Origin: a virus
Strand: one strand, 5' to 3'
IMG/VR virus record: IMGVR_UViG_3300032086_001439
Coordinates: 1-48,633 of that record
Length of the DNA: 48,633 nt
Shown: positions 10,701-18,476 of the stretch, piece by piece
Layout: every line of letters begins with the position of its first letter
Numbering within the stretch: the first letter of the stretch is position 1
The notes under the pieces: generated by a model
What the model saw: only the letters and a program-made list of their open reading frames with translations
What the model was told of the DNA's origin: nothing
Databases searched by the model: none
Position numbers and translations under genes: made by a program

Positions 10701-12711
10701 CATACCAAGAAGGGATAACAGTGCTTTGTCCTATTACAGTTTTTTCTTGCTGCGTTCTTTTAGCATAGTAAATTTTAAATCCTTGGACCTGATCTTTAAT
10801 AAACTTAGGTATTGGGATATTTGAGAATTCTACACCTAGTATTTTTATACTCTCCTGCAAAATTACTCCCGCCCCATCATATGAGTTTTCATTTTGCCCA
10901 AACAAGTTGGGGTATGTTTGACCGTCCGCCTCGTCCAGTTCGTCAATAAACGAGAAGTTCAAGTTTTTGTTTGGGGGCATTTTGTGGTGCCTAACCTTTT
11001 CATTTTGAATGCTACTTATCTCAATTGGGGTACCATCATTGTTAACACTCCAAACTGTAAACTCATCGTCTGTGGGATAACGCTCATCTTGATTTTCCCA
11101 ATAGCTCATTTCTGTAGAGTCCTGGTCTATCAGATACTGCGTATCAGTTATTTCATGCAGACGGGCATCTGGGTACAAATCTTGAAATTCTCCTATATCA
11201 AATCCATCAAGAATACTGTTAAGGTCACTAGCCGTAGCATCTGTAAGCGGAGCATTTTCATATACAGTGCCACCTTTTATTGTTTCTACTTCTCTTCCTG
11301 GGATGTGATATGCGTAAGTTTCAGATCCATCTTTTAGTACAAAGGATATGTAGAATGCATAAACTTCAGATCTTCTGTATCCTCTATAGTTGTGAGAAAG
11401 GTTTACATCTTTGTAGCCTTTTCTGACCTTAGAATTAAAGTTACCGTCGTTTAAGTCATCTTGTTGAATATTACGGTACCGGGTAGTAGAGTCCGCAAAA
11501 GTTCCATTTTGGTAACTGTTGTATCCGTCATTTAATATTGTGCTGTGTATTCTTTTTGGATCAAACTTTTGTACAGTCTTAATCTTGGGTGCGGTTGTAA
11601 TGCTGTTTGCAAATCGTTGGTATCCAATATCACCACGCGCTCTTAGGTTAGAGATGTACAGTCTATTGTCTAGCTGCACAAAAGACTTTGCGGTTTCGTA
11701 TCTTACAGAGTCTATTACAACCTCAGATATAGAAGCTGATGCTACTTGCTCAAGTCCAGTGTATGTAATCTCTAAAGACGCAAACAGTTGATCATCTATA
11801 CCCTCTGGTATCTTTACAATATCTAGCTCGTAGGCAAATTCACTAGACTCTTGGCTATATCCGCCCCCAAAACGTTGTATAATTACGGGCCGGACGTGCG
11901 TGTAATTAGATGGGACAGGAATGTCTACTACCCAGCTAATGGATTTATTTGATTGACTCCCTTGTGGGTCACCAGTTATTGTTTCTGTAGGAATAGAGTC
12001 TTCATGCTCAGTAACTAGATGTACAGGATTAGAAGTTATTAAGTAGTTAGTTCTATTAAGATCCTCATCTACATATGCAATTGCAAGATGATAGGTGCCA
12101 CTTACTACTCCCCCGCCCTCTTCTATTTTAACGTTTCTAAACTCTGGTATGAATCCTGAGTTCAAGAATAGATCTAATTTTTCTACTGTGTAGTCTTCAT
12201 TATTATACAGCTCAGCCACTGTAGAGCTTTGTTCTTGTCGAGTAATATTAATTACCCTTGGTGGGTTATACTCAGATATGTACTCAATACCTGTAGCAGG
12301 CTCTACAGTTTTTTGCATATAGTTGTCTGTAAAGTAGACAAGTATTTCACCGTTAACATCAATCTTAGATGTAGCCTCTATTGTATTGGACGCTTTAAAA
12401 TTTAGACTGCTGTTTCTGTAGATAATAGTATTGGTCTTTGCAGATGGATCTACAATAGAGATAGCGGACGTGGGGTTTGCGTTAAATGTGTAATTAAAGA
12501 ATAAAACTATCCTCCCATCTTTAAGCGCGCACTGCCCGATAATATTATCTATTGTAAATCCTCCTACATTTGTGATAGCAGCAGTACCTTGCTCGTTTAC
12601 AACAGCACCTTTTTGATAGTACAAATTAGCATTAAGGGCATCCCTGTAGGTGCCCTCCGGTTGATCCACTCTTTCTGGATCTTTTATCATTCCTGCTGTA
12701 AACTTCTTCAT
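7747..12711 (-). CDS. crAss-like tail stabilization (muzzle-type) protein, 1654 aa
   Basis: The largest complete gene in the window. The N-terminus contains KDPERVDQPEGTYRDALNAN, close to the opening I recall for the stabilization proteins of crAss-like phages, which cap the tail barrel. The rest is beta-rich and Trp/Tyr/Asn-rich, as expected for a beta-propeller or beta-helix particle protein; a segment near residues 1210-1290 reads as repeated beta strands. There is no signal peptide or catalytic motif. It lies between the fibre genes and the cargo-type genes, the usual place for this protein. Family assignment rests on the N-terminal pattern, length and location. A receptor-binding or hub role cannot be excluded. 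The ATG at 12711 is the first Met and is preceded by an AT-rich leader. Confidence 0.75.
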   Translation of the reverse strand: MKKFTAGMIKDPERVDQPEGTYRDALNANLYYQKGAVVNEQGTAAITNVGGFTIDNIIGQCALKDGRIVLFFNYTFNANPTSAISIVDPSAKTNTIIYRNSSLNFKASNTIEATSKIDVNGEILVYFTDNYMQKTVEPATGIEYISEYNPPRVINITRQEQSSTVAELYNNEDYTVEKLDLFLNSGFIPEFRNVKIEEGGGVVSGTYHLAIAYVDEDLNRTNYLITSNPVHLVTEHEDSIPTETITGDPQGSQSNKSISWVVDIPVPSNYTHVRPVIIQRFGGGYSQESSEFAYELDIVKIPEGIDDQLFASLEITYTGLEQVASASISEVVIDSVRYETAKSFVQLDNRLYISNLRARGDIGYQRFANSITTAPKIKTVQKFDPKRIHSTILNDGYNSYQNGTFADSTTRYRNIQQDDLNDGNFNSKVRKGYKDVNLSHNYRGYRRSEVYAFYISFVLKDGSETYAYHIPGREVETIKGGTVYENAPLTDATASDLNSILDGFDIGEFQDLYPDARLHEITDTQYLIDQDSTEMSYWENQDERYPTDDEFTVWSVNNDGTPIEISSIQNEKVRHHKMPPNKNLNFSFIDELDEADGQTYPNLFGQNENSYDGAGVILQESIKILGVEFSNIPIPKFIKDQVQGFKIYYAKRTQQEKTVIGQSTVIPSWYEDVIAVTTGMISAANGPYSDAWFLKGLISPWYSKYPKITNAPNSPAGRYRAMSVFSFHDFNLLKNKHTLSGASHIDVQKVLTMRMWVGGNNKMSEETEDYVLDPVWINSTIGNTQWSEWVDDNDNGYYDAIADAEPVGAVNYWTSIWVAQRYKNPGKVLEGGSWNTDQTAQSLAYWVNNYQTIFAISPNSRSYITGSTFLKNTDSSAFNNVDYLMHFAGESCAVFGLVSGLPVLVEHRNFGYTDDIIYAQASLASYAKWFSPSLAGTGRWFSAQDNEIVANNNRRLNELNSIVGTGEYRSWPTLFLVNLCSYKTNVYKPFDQQRLVWTGYYQPLDDARSGEAKEEDNAYIYRTSTVFGGDTYVGRYSFRTTSQDYGACFFNPVWLEENGDWNQDFDLWNKLNWVSYGWNTSGVHNQQYQYRAVDPYATVYNFFCESDDLLGFRHQGDNSAGVTPAESLFFDASIGADVLFGGPNNDYTKSENLLYMNNYSAVQDIKVTAPRPKKLFNPTFYPTRTIRSTVDDGSIQDKYRFFLALDYKDIPKNRGEITKVFTLGSILYMHTERSLFVTRGRQQLGLSDNTQAFVGSGDIFEQNPDEMIPTTEGYGGTDCQFASLTTRFGQFFVNRKDRKVYMMSENISELSSLGMEKWFLDNIPYELESYIDFSGDLNFDSPTEYFGFNSVYDPKYKRIILSKKELIPKGELLSILTGGYTVTVDSVSTTSITLGGTFPQSGGKAVFEFSDTSNFEASGWTVSYYPEIKVWGSRHSYLPVIFANNQREYYSLINGGEGNVWEHSDLNNPGSFYNKTYSFEFEYIDNSQVGEAKIFSAVRYWAEEVASKGAGQNLTIAKVTSPGFTEFYVYNSTQISEQKDIYYLTNARLVNNFWYINEFRDMSKYDFNASEVLANGQLNVQDLFNEGSTTISPTTTMFTEEGVINNDYIDTNKSWYNQKRFIDHYLGVRLINNNQEGNLVYLYSAGTKFRQSFR

Positions 12712-12745
12712 TAATGCTCTATTATACTAAACCAAAAACTACAAA

Positions 12746-12931
12746 TTAAAGTGTCTGTAAAAAAGTGATATCATCTGCGGTTAGGTTTCCATCCGAGTCA
12801 TGGGATAGTTTCATCCCAACTTCTACGGCTTCAGAGGATTCGTGTAGAATATGAGAAACAATAGCTTCGGACCCTATTGCATCTACTAAAGCTTGGAGCT
12901 GTGCATCAAAATTTCCTGTTAGTCTAAACAT
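12746..12931 (-). CDS. Small hypothetical protein (61 aa) downstream of the discoidin-like fibre
   Basis: A 61-residue acidic protein with an N-terminal helix (FDAQLQALVDAIGSEAIVSH) and a C-terminal DSDGNLTADDITFLQTL that resembles a short EF-hand-like or helix-capping segment. The start overlaps the stop of the preceding fibre gene as TAATG, so translation is probably coupled. Other small ORFs also follow fibre genes here (15039-15242 and 15266-15439), which suggests fibre-associated chaperones or tip proteins. This is inference from arrangement only. Confidence 0.65.
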   Translation of the reverse strand: MFRLTGNFDAQLQALVDAIGSEAIVSHILHESSEAVEVGMKLSHDSDGNLTADDITFLQTL

Positions 12932-13791
12932 TACCCAAAGTTTTGAATAGTATCCTCAATTATTTGAAACACTCCGTAGTCTGTTTCCTCCCCCGAAAAC
13001 GCTCCTGTGTTGCTCCCCAAAATTTTGAAATAACTAGCATCTGTCTGGCTATCAAACCTAACTTGTATGCTCTTTATTGTAGGTGCGGAGCTGTAAGTTG
13101 CTTTTTGAAATTCTATTTGCCACCAATTATTTGCCGCTACGCTGTTACCGAGGGTCCACCACATGCTTGCTGTACTGCTGTCCACAGCCTTCCATCCATC
13201 GTATGTTGAGCTATAGCTATGCCCATAGGTTATTTTAATGCCTGTTTCTGAGGTGTCAGATGTTAGAGCTGTTGTTGGGTATTCTGTACCTGTCTGGCCC
13301 TGACCCGTAAAAAGTCTAAGGTCTTCCATTGCAAGGCGAGAAGTTGTAGCTTGCCCTGTACTTGTTACTCCTTGAATTCTTACGTATGCATTCTGAATAA
13401 AATTAACGTCATATGTAGTGGTAGCAGCAGAACTTTGGATGTTGTCACCAAACTCCTGTGCCTTGACGGTAACAGTACGAGTGCCAGTAGTTGAGTTAGT
13501 ATCTGAAAGAAGTAGCGTGTCGCTAAGCCCAGAAGCGTCGCTTTCTAGTAAGTGGTCTACATTAGCATCGGAGACAGTTGTCGTTCCCCCAACGGCAGCA
13601 GAGCATTCATAGTTGGGATTTGTGTAAGAGCTGTGGTTAGTTACCGTTACTGTTACAGACCCAAACGTACCTCCTGCTACAGAAAGAGTTGGAGTAGTAG
13701 AAGTGGTCCCACCACCAGATGGAGGAGTCTTTCCATTTATTGAAACAATGTTCGCCATCGCTATTCCGTTATATGATATGATCTCTGGCAT
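12931..13791 (-). CDS. Tail fibre/adhesin with C-terminal discoidin (F5/8 type C)-like domain
   Basis: A 286-residue Thr/Ser-rich beta protein. After a short N-terminus come a Gly/Thr linker (about residues 23-33) and an Ig-like beta stretch to about 130. The C-terminal half (about 140-275) has the look of a galactose-binding, discoidin-like sandwich: KAVDSSTASMWWT, NNWWQIEFQKA, then a strand with SIQVRFDS and YFKILGS. In known proteins this fold binds cell-surface sugars, so a receptor-binding role on the host polysaccharide is likely. The gene sits in the fibre block and is coupled to a 61-residue ORF by TAATG. The start at 13791 gives MPEIISYNG; the next Met, MANIVSING at residue 12, is an alternative. 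Confidence 0.7.
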   Translation of the reverse strand: MPEIISYNGIAMANIVSINGKTPPSGGGTTSTTPTLSVAGGTFGSVTVTVTNHSSYTNPNYECSAAVGGTTTVSDANVDHLLESDASGLSDTLLLSDTNSTTGTRTVTVKAQEFGDNIQSSAATTTYDVNFIQNAYVRIQGVTSTGQATTSRLAMEDLRLFTGQGQTGTEYPTTALTSDTSETGIKITYGHSYSSTYDGWKAVDSSTASMWWTLGNSVAANNWWQIEFQKATYSSAPTIKSIQVRFDSQTDASYFKILGSNTGAFSGEETDYGVFQIIEDTIQNFG

Positions 13792-13800
13792 AATCCACTC

Positions 13801-15027
13801 TTACACTCTTATGTAGGTTGGAGATGGATCAAACCAAATAATGTAGTAATTAACTGATGAGATGGTAACTCCATTAATTACGTACCCCATCTGTCTTACA
13901 AAGGCACCAGAGGCTGGTTCTGTAAGGGTTAGCTCTCCGGTGTTAGATGGGTCTAGAAATACAGGATCTCCTGCACTGTTACTATAAGTTCCGTTTACGT
14001 CAGAAGCCGGAATAGTAGCCATACATCGAAGGTAAAACGATTGAGCTCCGCTGCTCAATGTTCTTGGGGCAAGGAATGCAATTTGATCAATATTTGTAGA
14101 TGTAGAAGCTGAGTCTAATAGCTCTGGGTATAAAGTTGAACCACTTAAAGTATATACTTTAAACTCCGTGACTGTGCTTGTAGCAGCTTTTGGTATTGTG
14201 ATAATATCTCCAGCTGTAACCTTAGCGTTTGATGCATAATAGTTTCCATCTCCTGCATCATACCGCTCCCCAGCTCTAGCGTTATAATCACCTGTAAATT
14301 CTACAGCTCCAGCTACAGTTAAAGTATTTCCGTCAAACGTTAGATTTGCTTCTGCGTTTAACTGATCGGTGGTAGCAGTTGCAGTTGTAAGTCTATTGTC
14401 TGATTGGTTAGTTACTGTAACACCCCCACTACTGACCGTGGCCCAATCTACATTACCACTTCCGTCTGTTTGTAGTACCTGATTAGCAGTTCCATCAGCA
14501 GTCGGGAATGTAAAGTAAGCAGAGCCACTCGTGTCACCAATGGTCAACTCTCCTGAGCCTGCTTTTATACAGAAGATACAGTTGCCCGAACCATTCAGAA
14601 ATTCATATTGTCCAGTAGTGGCATTAAAGTATAAGCCTGTCTGCTGAAGAACACCACCAGTAGATTGGTACCTAAACGCATACTGATTTGCAGTAATAAC
14701 CAACGTAGACGCTGTGTTGCTGGTCATATCCAAGTTAAAACCGTTCGCGTCAAGGTCACCGCCCAACTGTGGGGTGGTGTCTTGTACAATATCAGTAATA
14801 CCTCCTCCTGAACCGTTAGAAGCCGCAGTGATTCTTCCTTGAGCGTCTACGGTAATATCTGCATTAGTATAACTGCCTGCACTTACTGCCGTGTTGTCAA
14901 GGTTAATAGTGATGGTTCCGGAGCCGGTTATTGGCCCGCCTGAAGAACTTAGACCAGTGCCTCCAGCAACATCAATTGACGTTACTCCTTCATCACCATC
15001 TACTAATATTTTCTTCCAAGTTGCCAT
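13801..15027 (-). CDS. Tail fibre protein A with MATWKK adaptor N-terminus (408 aa)
   Basis: Starts MATWKKILVDGDEGVTSID, nearly the same N-terminus as the fibre at 15442-16563, so the two probably use a common attachment adaptor. Residues about 17-75 are Gly/Ser/Thr-rich beta repeats (GGTGLSSSGGPITGSGTI). DTTPQLGGDLDANG near residue 88 is a fibre module shared with the 16633-17106 protein (DLTPQLGGDLDVNG). The remainder is beta-rich with no catalytic motif. It is probably a trimeric fibre subunit or receptor-binding protein. The AT-rich leader before the ATG and the good N-terminal match support this start. Confidence 0.75.
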   Translation of the reverse strand: MATWKKILVDGDEGVTSIDVAGGTGLSSSGGPITGSGTITINLDNTAVSAGSYTNADITVDAQGRITAASNGSGGGITDIVQDTTPQLGGDLDANGFNLDMTSNTASTLVITANQYAFRYQSTGGVLQQTGLYFNATTGQYEFLNGSGNCIFCIKAGSGELTIGDTSGSAYFTFPTADGTANQVLQTDGSGNVDWATVSSGGVTVTNQSDNRLTTATATTDQLNAEANLTFDGNTLTVAGAVEFTGDYNARAGERYDAGDGNYYASNAKVTAGDIITIPKAATSTVTEFKVYTLSGSTLYPELLDSASTSTNIDQIAFLAPRTLSSGAQSFYLRCMATIPASDVNGTYSNSAGDPVFLDPSNTGELTLTEPASGAFVRQMGYVINGVTISSVNYYIIWFDPSPTYIRV

Positions 15028-15038
15028 TTACAAAAGCT

Positions 15039-15242
15039 TTACGCCTTTTCTAGTTTTTTTCCTTTTGCAGGAGCTTTAGGTTGTTCTGGTGCCGGCGCTT
15101 CTTGTTTTGCTTGGAGTTTAGAAAACTCGTTTTCAAGTTTATCCATAAGAGTTACTACTGTGCGAGCGTCAGATACTTTGACGCTTGCTCCTTTTGTAAC
15201 TTCTATCAAGAAGTACACTTCAGTTATGTCTAAATTTAACAT
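15039..15242 (-). CDS. Small helical protein (67 aa) of the fibre block, with basic Pro/Ala tail
   Basis: Residues 1-45 form two predicted helices around ITEVYFLIEVTKGASVKVSD, ending in KLENEFSKLQAK. The tail is Pro/Ala/Lys-rich (APAPEQPKAPAKGKK). The helical part resembles the next ORF (15266-15439) in spacing: hydrophobic F-L-I or F-I-L core, Asp near position 25, then KLxN and a terminal AK. They look like diverged paralogues sitting between the two MATWKK fibres. Function is unknown; a fibre-assembly accessory is possible. Confidence 0.65.
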   Translation of the reverse strand: MLNLDITEVYFLIEVTKGASVKVSDARTVVTLMDKLENEFSKLQAKQEAPAPEQPKAPAKGKKLEKA

Positions 15243-15265
15243 TGTGTTTGGTTTTTAAAATGTTT

Positions 15266-15439
15266 CTATTTTGCCTTCAGTTGATTCTGAAGTTTGTTTA
15301 CTACGTCTGCCAACAAAAGTACGTCCTTTCCATCAAACTTTGCTTCGTGCAAAGTTTTTAAGATGAACGTCAACTCTTGTTGGGTCAGGGTGTCAGTGGT
15401 AATCCCACCGACATCCCTGCCCTTACCAAGAATAGGCAT
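15266..15439 (-). CDS. Small helical protein (57 aa), likely paralogue of the neighbouring small ORF
   Basis: An ORF on the minus strand from the ATG at 15439 to TAG at 15266, just after the fibre gene that ends at 15442. It encodes 57 residues: a short Gly-rich start (MPILGKGRDVGG) and two helices (TQQELTFILKTLHEAKFDGK and VLLLADVVNKLQNQLKAK). Without it there would be an unexplained 200-base gap in a tightly packed operon. Similarity to the 15039-15242 product suggests an old duplication. No catalytic motif is present. Confidence 0.65.
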   Translation of the reverse strand: MPILGKGRDVGGITTDTLTQQELTFILKTLHEAKFDGKDVLLLADVVNKLQNQLKAK

Positions 15440-15441
15440 TA

Positions 15442-16563
15442 TTATGAGTAGATGTAAATATCCTGGTTAGCAGAATTGATGTACATGTTCCCAATTTGAG
15501 CCAAAGCTGCCGTAGCATTGCTTGAGTCTCCAGATGCTGTGTGGACAGTAGAAACCCAAGCATCGGGGGAGAATCCACCACCAGCAACAGAAGCATCACC
15601 GCCTGCGTAGTCAACACCGAAACGTCCAGACTCTTGTGACTGATCCCAGCCGAATACTTTGTTAGCAAGGCCAGTGAAAACAATACCAGCATCTACGTTG
15701 GTAGAGCCATTAGAGTTCAATGCAATAAATGTATCCTCAACCAGGAGGTTAGTCGTGTCAAGAGTAGTGGTGGTGCCGCTAACCGTCAAGTTTCCAGTAA
15801 CTGTCAAGTTGTTGCCGATAGTAACGTCGTTAGGAAGACCGACAGTAATTGTCTGACCTGATGCTGAAGTTTCAATCTCATTTGCTGTACCGGCAATTGT
15901 CAGTGATTGAGAGTCAAGATCAACAGCTCCAGTTCCGGAATCACCTGCAATATCAAGATCTTCTGCTGTAATTTGAGCGTCAATGTAATCCTTAATAGCT
16001 TTAGCAGAACCAATTGTATTGTGCGTATTAGACACACCGTCAGTGAAGTCGGTGTCAATTGTAATTTCTGCTACAGTCGCTGCGCTGCCCAATACGTTAC
16101 CGAGAACCTTAAGCGAGCCAACATTTTGAATTTTAGCGTAGGTTACGTTAGCGGCTGCGATTTTTGCAGTTTCTACAGCGGCATCAGCAAGCTGCAAAGT
16201 ATCAATACCGCCATCAGGGACAGCGATATCAATCGTATCAGTACTAGAATTACCAGTGATTGTGATACCGTTACCATTGGTAAGGGTGAGGGTGTCCGTC
16301 GCACTACTAGCTACTGGGTCTGTTCCGTTTGGAGCGTCAATTGTAGAGAATGCGTTGGTAGTAGCACCAGCATTAAATGAGTAGGTAATTGTACCTCCAC
16401 TTTCTGATACGCTAAGATCACCGCTAGCTGCAAATGTGATATTATTACCAAGAGTTACGTCAGTGGTTGTAGAGCCATCTGTAACTCCAATGTGATTATT
16501 TGATATGTCCGTTGATGAGTTAAGATCTAACCCCGATACAAGGACCTTTTTCCATGTTGCCAT
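15442..16563 (-). CDS. Tail fibre protein B with MATWKK adaptor N-terminus (373 aa)
   Basis: Begins MATWKKVLVSGLDLNSSTD, paralogous to the start of the fibre at 13801-15027. The body consists of Thr/Asp/Gly-rich beta repeats typical of trimeric fibres (for example NNLTVTGNLTVSGTTTTLDT near residue 260). A segment near 295-330 (GIVFTGLANKVFGWDQSQES) is followed by a Gly/Ser region, and the protein ends in NSANQDIYIYS. Two fibres with the same adaptor but different tips suggest either two spikes bound to one baseplate site or alternative receptor specificities. The start is preceded by a 70-base AT-rich spacer carrying a perfect palindrome, so it may have its own promoter. Confidence 0.75.
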   Translation of the reverse strand: MATWKKVLVSGLDLNSSTDISNNHIGVTDGSTTTDVTLGNNITFAASGDLSVSESGGTITYSFNAGATTNAFSTIDAPNGTDPVASSATDTLTLTNGNGITITGNSSTDTIDIAVPDGGIDTLQLADAAVETAKIAAANVTYAKIQNVGSLKVLGNVLGSAATVAEITIDTDFTDGVSNTHNTIGSAKAIKDYIDAQITAEDLDIAGDSGTGAVDLDSQSLTIAGTANEIETSASGQTITVGLPNDVTIGNNLTVTGNLTVSGTTTTLDTTNLLVEDTFIALNSNGSTNVDAGIVFTGLANKVFGWDQSQESGRFGVDYAGGDASVAGGGFSPDAWVSTVHTASGDSSNATAALAQIGNMYINSANQDIYIYS

Positions 16564-16593
16564 AGTATACTATTTTTAAATTTATAAATTATT

Positions 16594-16607
16594 ACTTTTC
16601 GAAAAGT
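16594..16607. promoter_or_regulatory. 14-bp perfect palindrome in AT-rich spacer between fibre genes
   Basis: ACTTTTCGAAAAGT is a perfect inverted repeat lying 31 bases upstream of the ATG at 16563, inside the only AT-rich intergenic spacer (16564-16632) of the fibre block. It could be an operator, or part of a promoter serving the downstream fibre genes. No convincing -7 element of the Bacteroidota type (TAnnTTTG) was found at a suitable distance, so the role is uncertain. Confidence 0.35.
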
Positions 16608-16632
16608 TGTCGTAAATATATAAAATATTCCC

Positions 16633-17106
16633 TTACGTTACTCCAAAGAATAAATTGTCGTCATCATCTGCATACATACCCCCAGCAAAAGCTGTAGGGG
16701 GTGATGCGGCAGGGAATCTTTTAAACTCTACAACCCCATCGAGATTAATGTGCCCAGTACCGTTGGGGGTAAATACTATATCCCCATTACTTACTGACAC
16801 GATTGATTGTCCATTAACATCTAAGTCACCTCCTAGTTGAGGTGTTAGATCTTCGACTACGTTTTCTAATCCGCTACCGCTTCCTACTTCTGTCCAGTCG
16901 TTTGCATCCGTCCAGGTTCCACCTTGGAAGACATATGCTGTAGTACCTACAATAGCAAGAAAGCCATCTACCTGTAAGTTTGTAGACAGCGCATCTCTTT
17001 CTGTGGTATCAGCAAAGAATCCAAACCCCTTAATTTGATTCCCAGTCGCATCTAGAATAGGAGCATTAGCGTTGTTATGCGATACTGGTCCTGGAAAGAT
17101 TGGCAT
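16633..17106 (-). CDS. Short tail fibre protein (157 aa)
   Basis: N-terminal MPIFPGPVSHNNANAPILDA leads into a segment (about 35-75) resembling the small beta modules phage fibres use for oligomerisation (FADTTERDALSTNLQVDG, then a VFQGGTW strand). DLTPQLGGDLDVNGQSI at about 85-101 is shared with the MATWKK fibre at 13801. The protein ends in a Pro/Ala/Gly-rich stretch and FFGVT. The stop is separated from the next gene by a 69-base AT-rich spacer. It is probably an adaptor or trimerisation piece of the tail-fibre complex. The start overlaps the upstream stop. Confidence 0.7.
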   Translation of the reverse strand: MPIFPGPVSHNNANAPILDATGNQIKGFGFFADTTERDALSTNLQVDGFLAIVGTTAYVFQGGTWTDANDWTEVGSGSGLENVVEDLTPQLGGDLDVNGQSIVSVSNGDIVFTPNGTGHINLDGVVEFKRFPAASPPTAFAGGMYADDDDNLFFGVT

Positions 17107-18476
17107 TAGAAGTCAATAGTTAAGAGTTGAGTAGGATTTGAATGCGAGAAGGCTTGGTCATAGGTGCTTCTGTAGAATCGGTAAGATGCTGTTAGTCCAT
17201 AGTCGTTAGTAATATTGTAGTCTACTGGTGATTGAAAGTCAGACAGTACGTTGGTCGAACCATCCAGTAGTACTTGGTTTAGGTTTCCCCAAGCTGCCGG
17301 ATATGCTATCCAAGTGTAGTTTAGGGCTGTATTCATTGCAGAAGTTGCAGCGATAGTAAAATCACTTTCACTTCTTATATTGTTGTATCCATCAGTAATC
17401 AGAGCCCATAATGCTGCTGCTTCTGAATCTGAAGTTATTGAGCTGGTTGAGTGTGCTCCTACACGAACTCTGTATTGCCAGCTAAATCCTCTTGAGACAC
17501 TAGTTCTAGTTACATCACTCCCACCCCCAGAGTCTATCACTGTAAGTTTGTATTGCGTGGTAGATGTAGTACCGGGATCTAGTGTAATTACAGAGGCAAG
17601 AGTTGCTGATGTAGCATCGTCTGCAAATCCGCTCTCTATTACAGTGCTACTTCCTTGTATAAACTTGACACTGTCATCTGTAGTCTGAGTAGGATCTCCT
17701 ACGCTGTAGTTAAACCCATGTATTTTAACTCCTCTCCCTATCTCTAAAGTGGCCCCAGTAGTATTAGTGGGACTGCCATATGTAGAAGAGGTAGATTCAA
17801 ATGCAGCACTAAAGCTTGAGAATGTGATGCTCGTGAGGTTATATTTCTCTAGTATGTTTCTAACCACCTGCTCTAGTGATGTCCCAGATGCTATTGGGCT
17901 ACTCATATGAGAGAATGCCGCATCTGTGTTCGTAATAGTTATTGATGAACTCAGTGTTGCATCTGTGTCTGGGAAGTCTACATTCTCCCATACTGATGTG
18001 CTGCTATTGTACTGCAGTATCTGATCATCAGTTGGACTTGTAATAGTCACATCGTCTAAGTCATCAAGGTCCTCGTTAGGAGTAGGAGTTAGAGATGCTG
18101 CAGGTGTCCAAGCATATCCATCGGCTGTTGTATACTTTAGAAGCGTGTTATCTGTTGGGCTAGGAACATCCTGCAGATCTTCTAGATCGTGTGGAGATGT
18201 AGCAAAAAATGCATTGAGGGCAGTTACTGTATCTGATGCAGTTGCGCCCCACACTGTTCCACTAGTGTCTTTGTAGATATCACCGTGTGGGAGAGCACTA
18301 AATACTCTGTCGTCATTAACCTCATCTTTGAGGTCTATAGCTCCTACCCGCTCTGATGCAGACAAACCTCTAGGCAAGAATCGTCTAGTACCCAGAGGAG
18401 TTGTCAAGTCCCCGGAGTCTACCGTAATAACTACATGGTTACCACCTTCATTTTTTATAATGTACTTACTAGCCAT
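17106..18476 (-). CDS. Tail fibre protein (456 aa) with LDDLDDV-type repeats
   Basis: Residues about 95-175 carry tandem acidic modules, HDLEDLQDVPSPTDNTLLKY and EDLDDLDDVTITSPTDDQIL, each followed by a short beta strand (AWTPAA, VWENVDF). This pattern is common in phage fibre shafts. The C-terminal 280 residues are beta-rich and Ser/Thr-rich, with Trp-containing strands, and could be a receptor-binding head. The N-terminus (MASKYIIKNEGGNHVVITVD) is likely the particle-attachment end. Its start and stop overlap neighbours by a base or so (TAATG-type junctions), consistent with co-translation alongside the ring-type protein upstream. Confidence 0.7.
   Translation of the reverse strand: MASKYIIKNEGGNHVVITVDSGDLTTPLGTRRFLPRGLSASERVGAIDLKDEVNDDRVFSALPHGDIYKDTSGTVWGATASDTVTALNAFFATSPHDLEDLQDVPSPTDNTLLKYTTADGYAWTPAASLTPTPNEDLDDLDDVTITSPTDDQILQYNSSTSVWENVDFPDTDATLSSSITITNTDAAFSHMSSPIASGTSLEQVVRNILEKYNLTSITFSSFSAAFESTSSTYGSPTNTTGATLEIGRGVKIHGFNYSVGDPTQTTDDSVKFIQGSSTVIESGFADDATSATLASVITLDPGTTSTTQYKLTVIDSGGGSDVTRTSVSRGFSWQYRVRVGAHSTSSITSDSEAAALWALITDGYNNIRSESDFTIAATSAMNTALNYTWIAYPAAWGNLNQVLLDGSTNVLSDFQSPVDYNITNDYGLTASYRFYRSTYDQAFSHSNPTQLLTIDF

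Noticed and set aside
15423-15692. Minus-strand ORF of 89 residues overlapping the fibre end and small ORF
   Set aside because: Alternate frame within a clear fibre gene; Leu-rich low-quality product.
15907-16380. Plus-strand ORF of 157 residues
   Set aside because: Antisense shadow of the fibre gene at 15442-16563.
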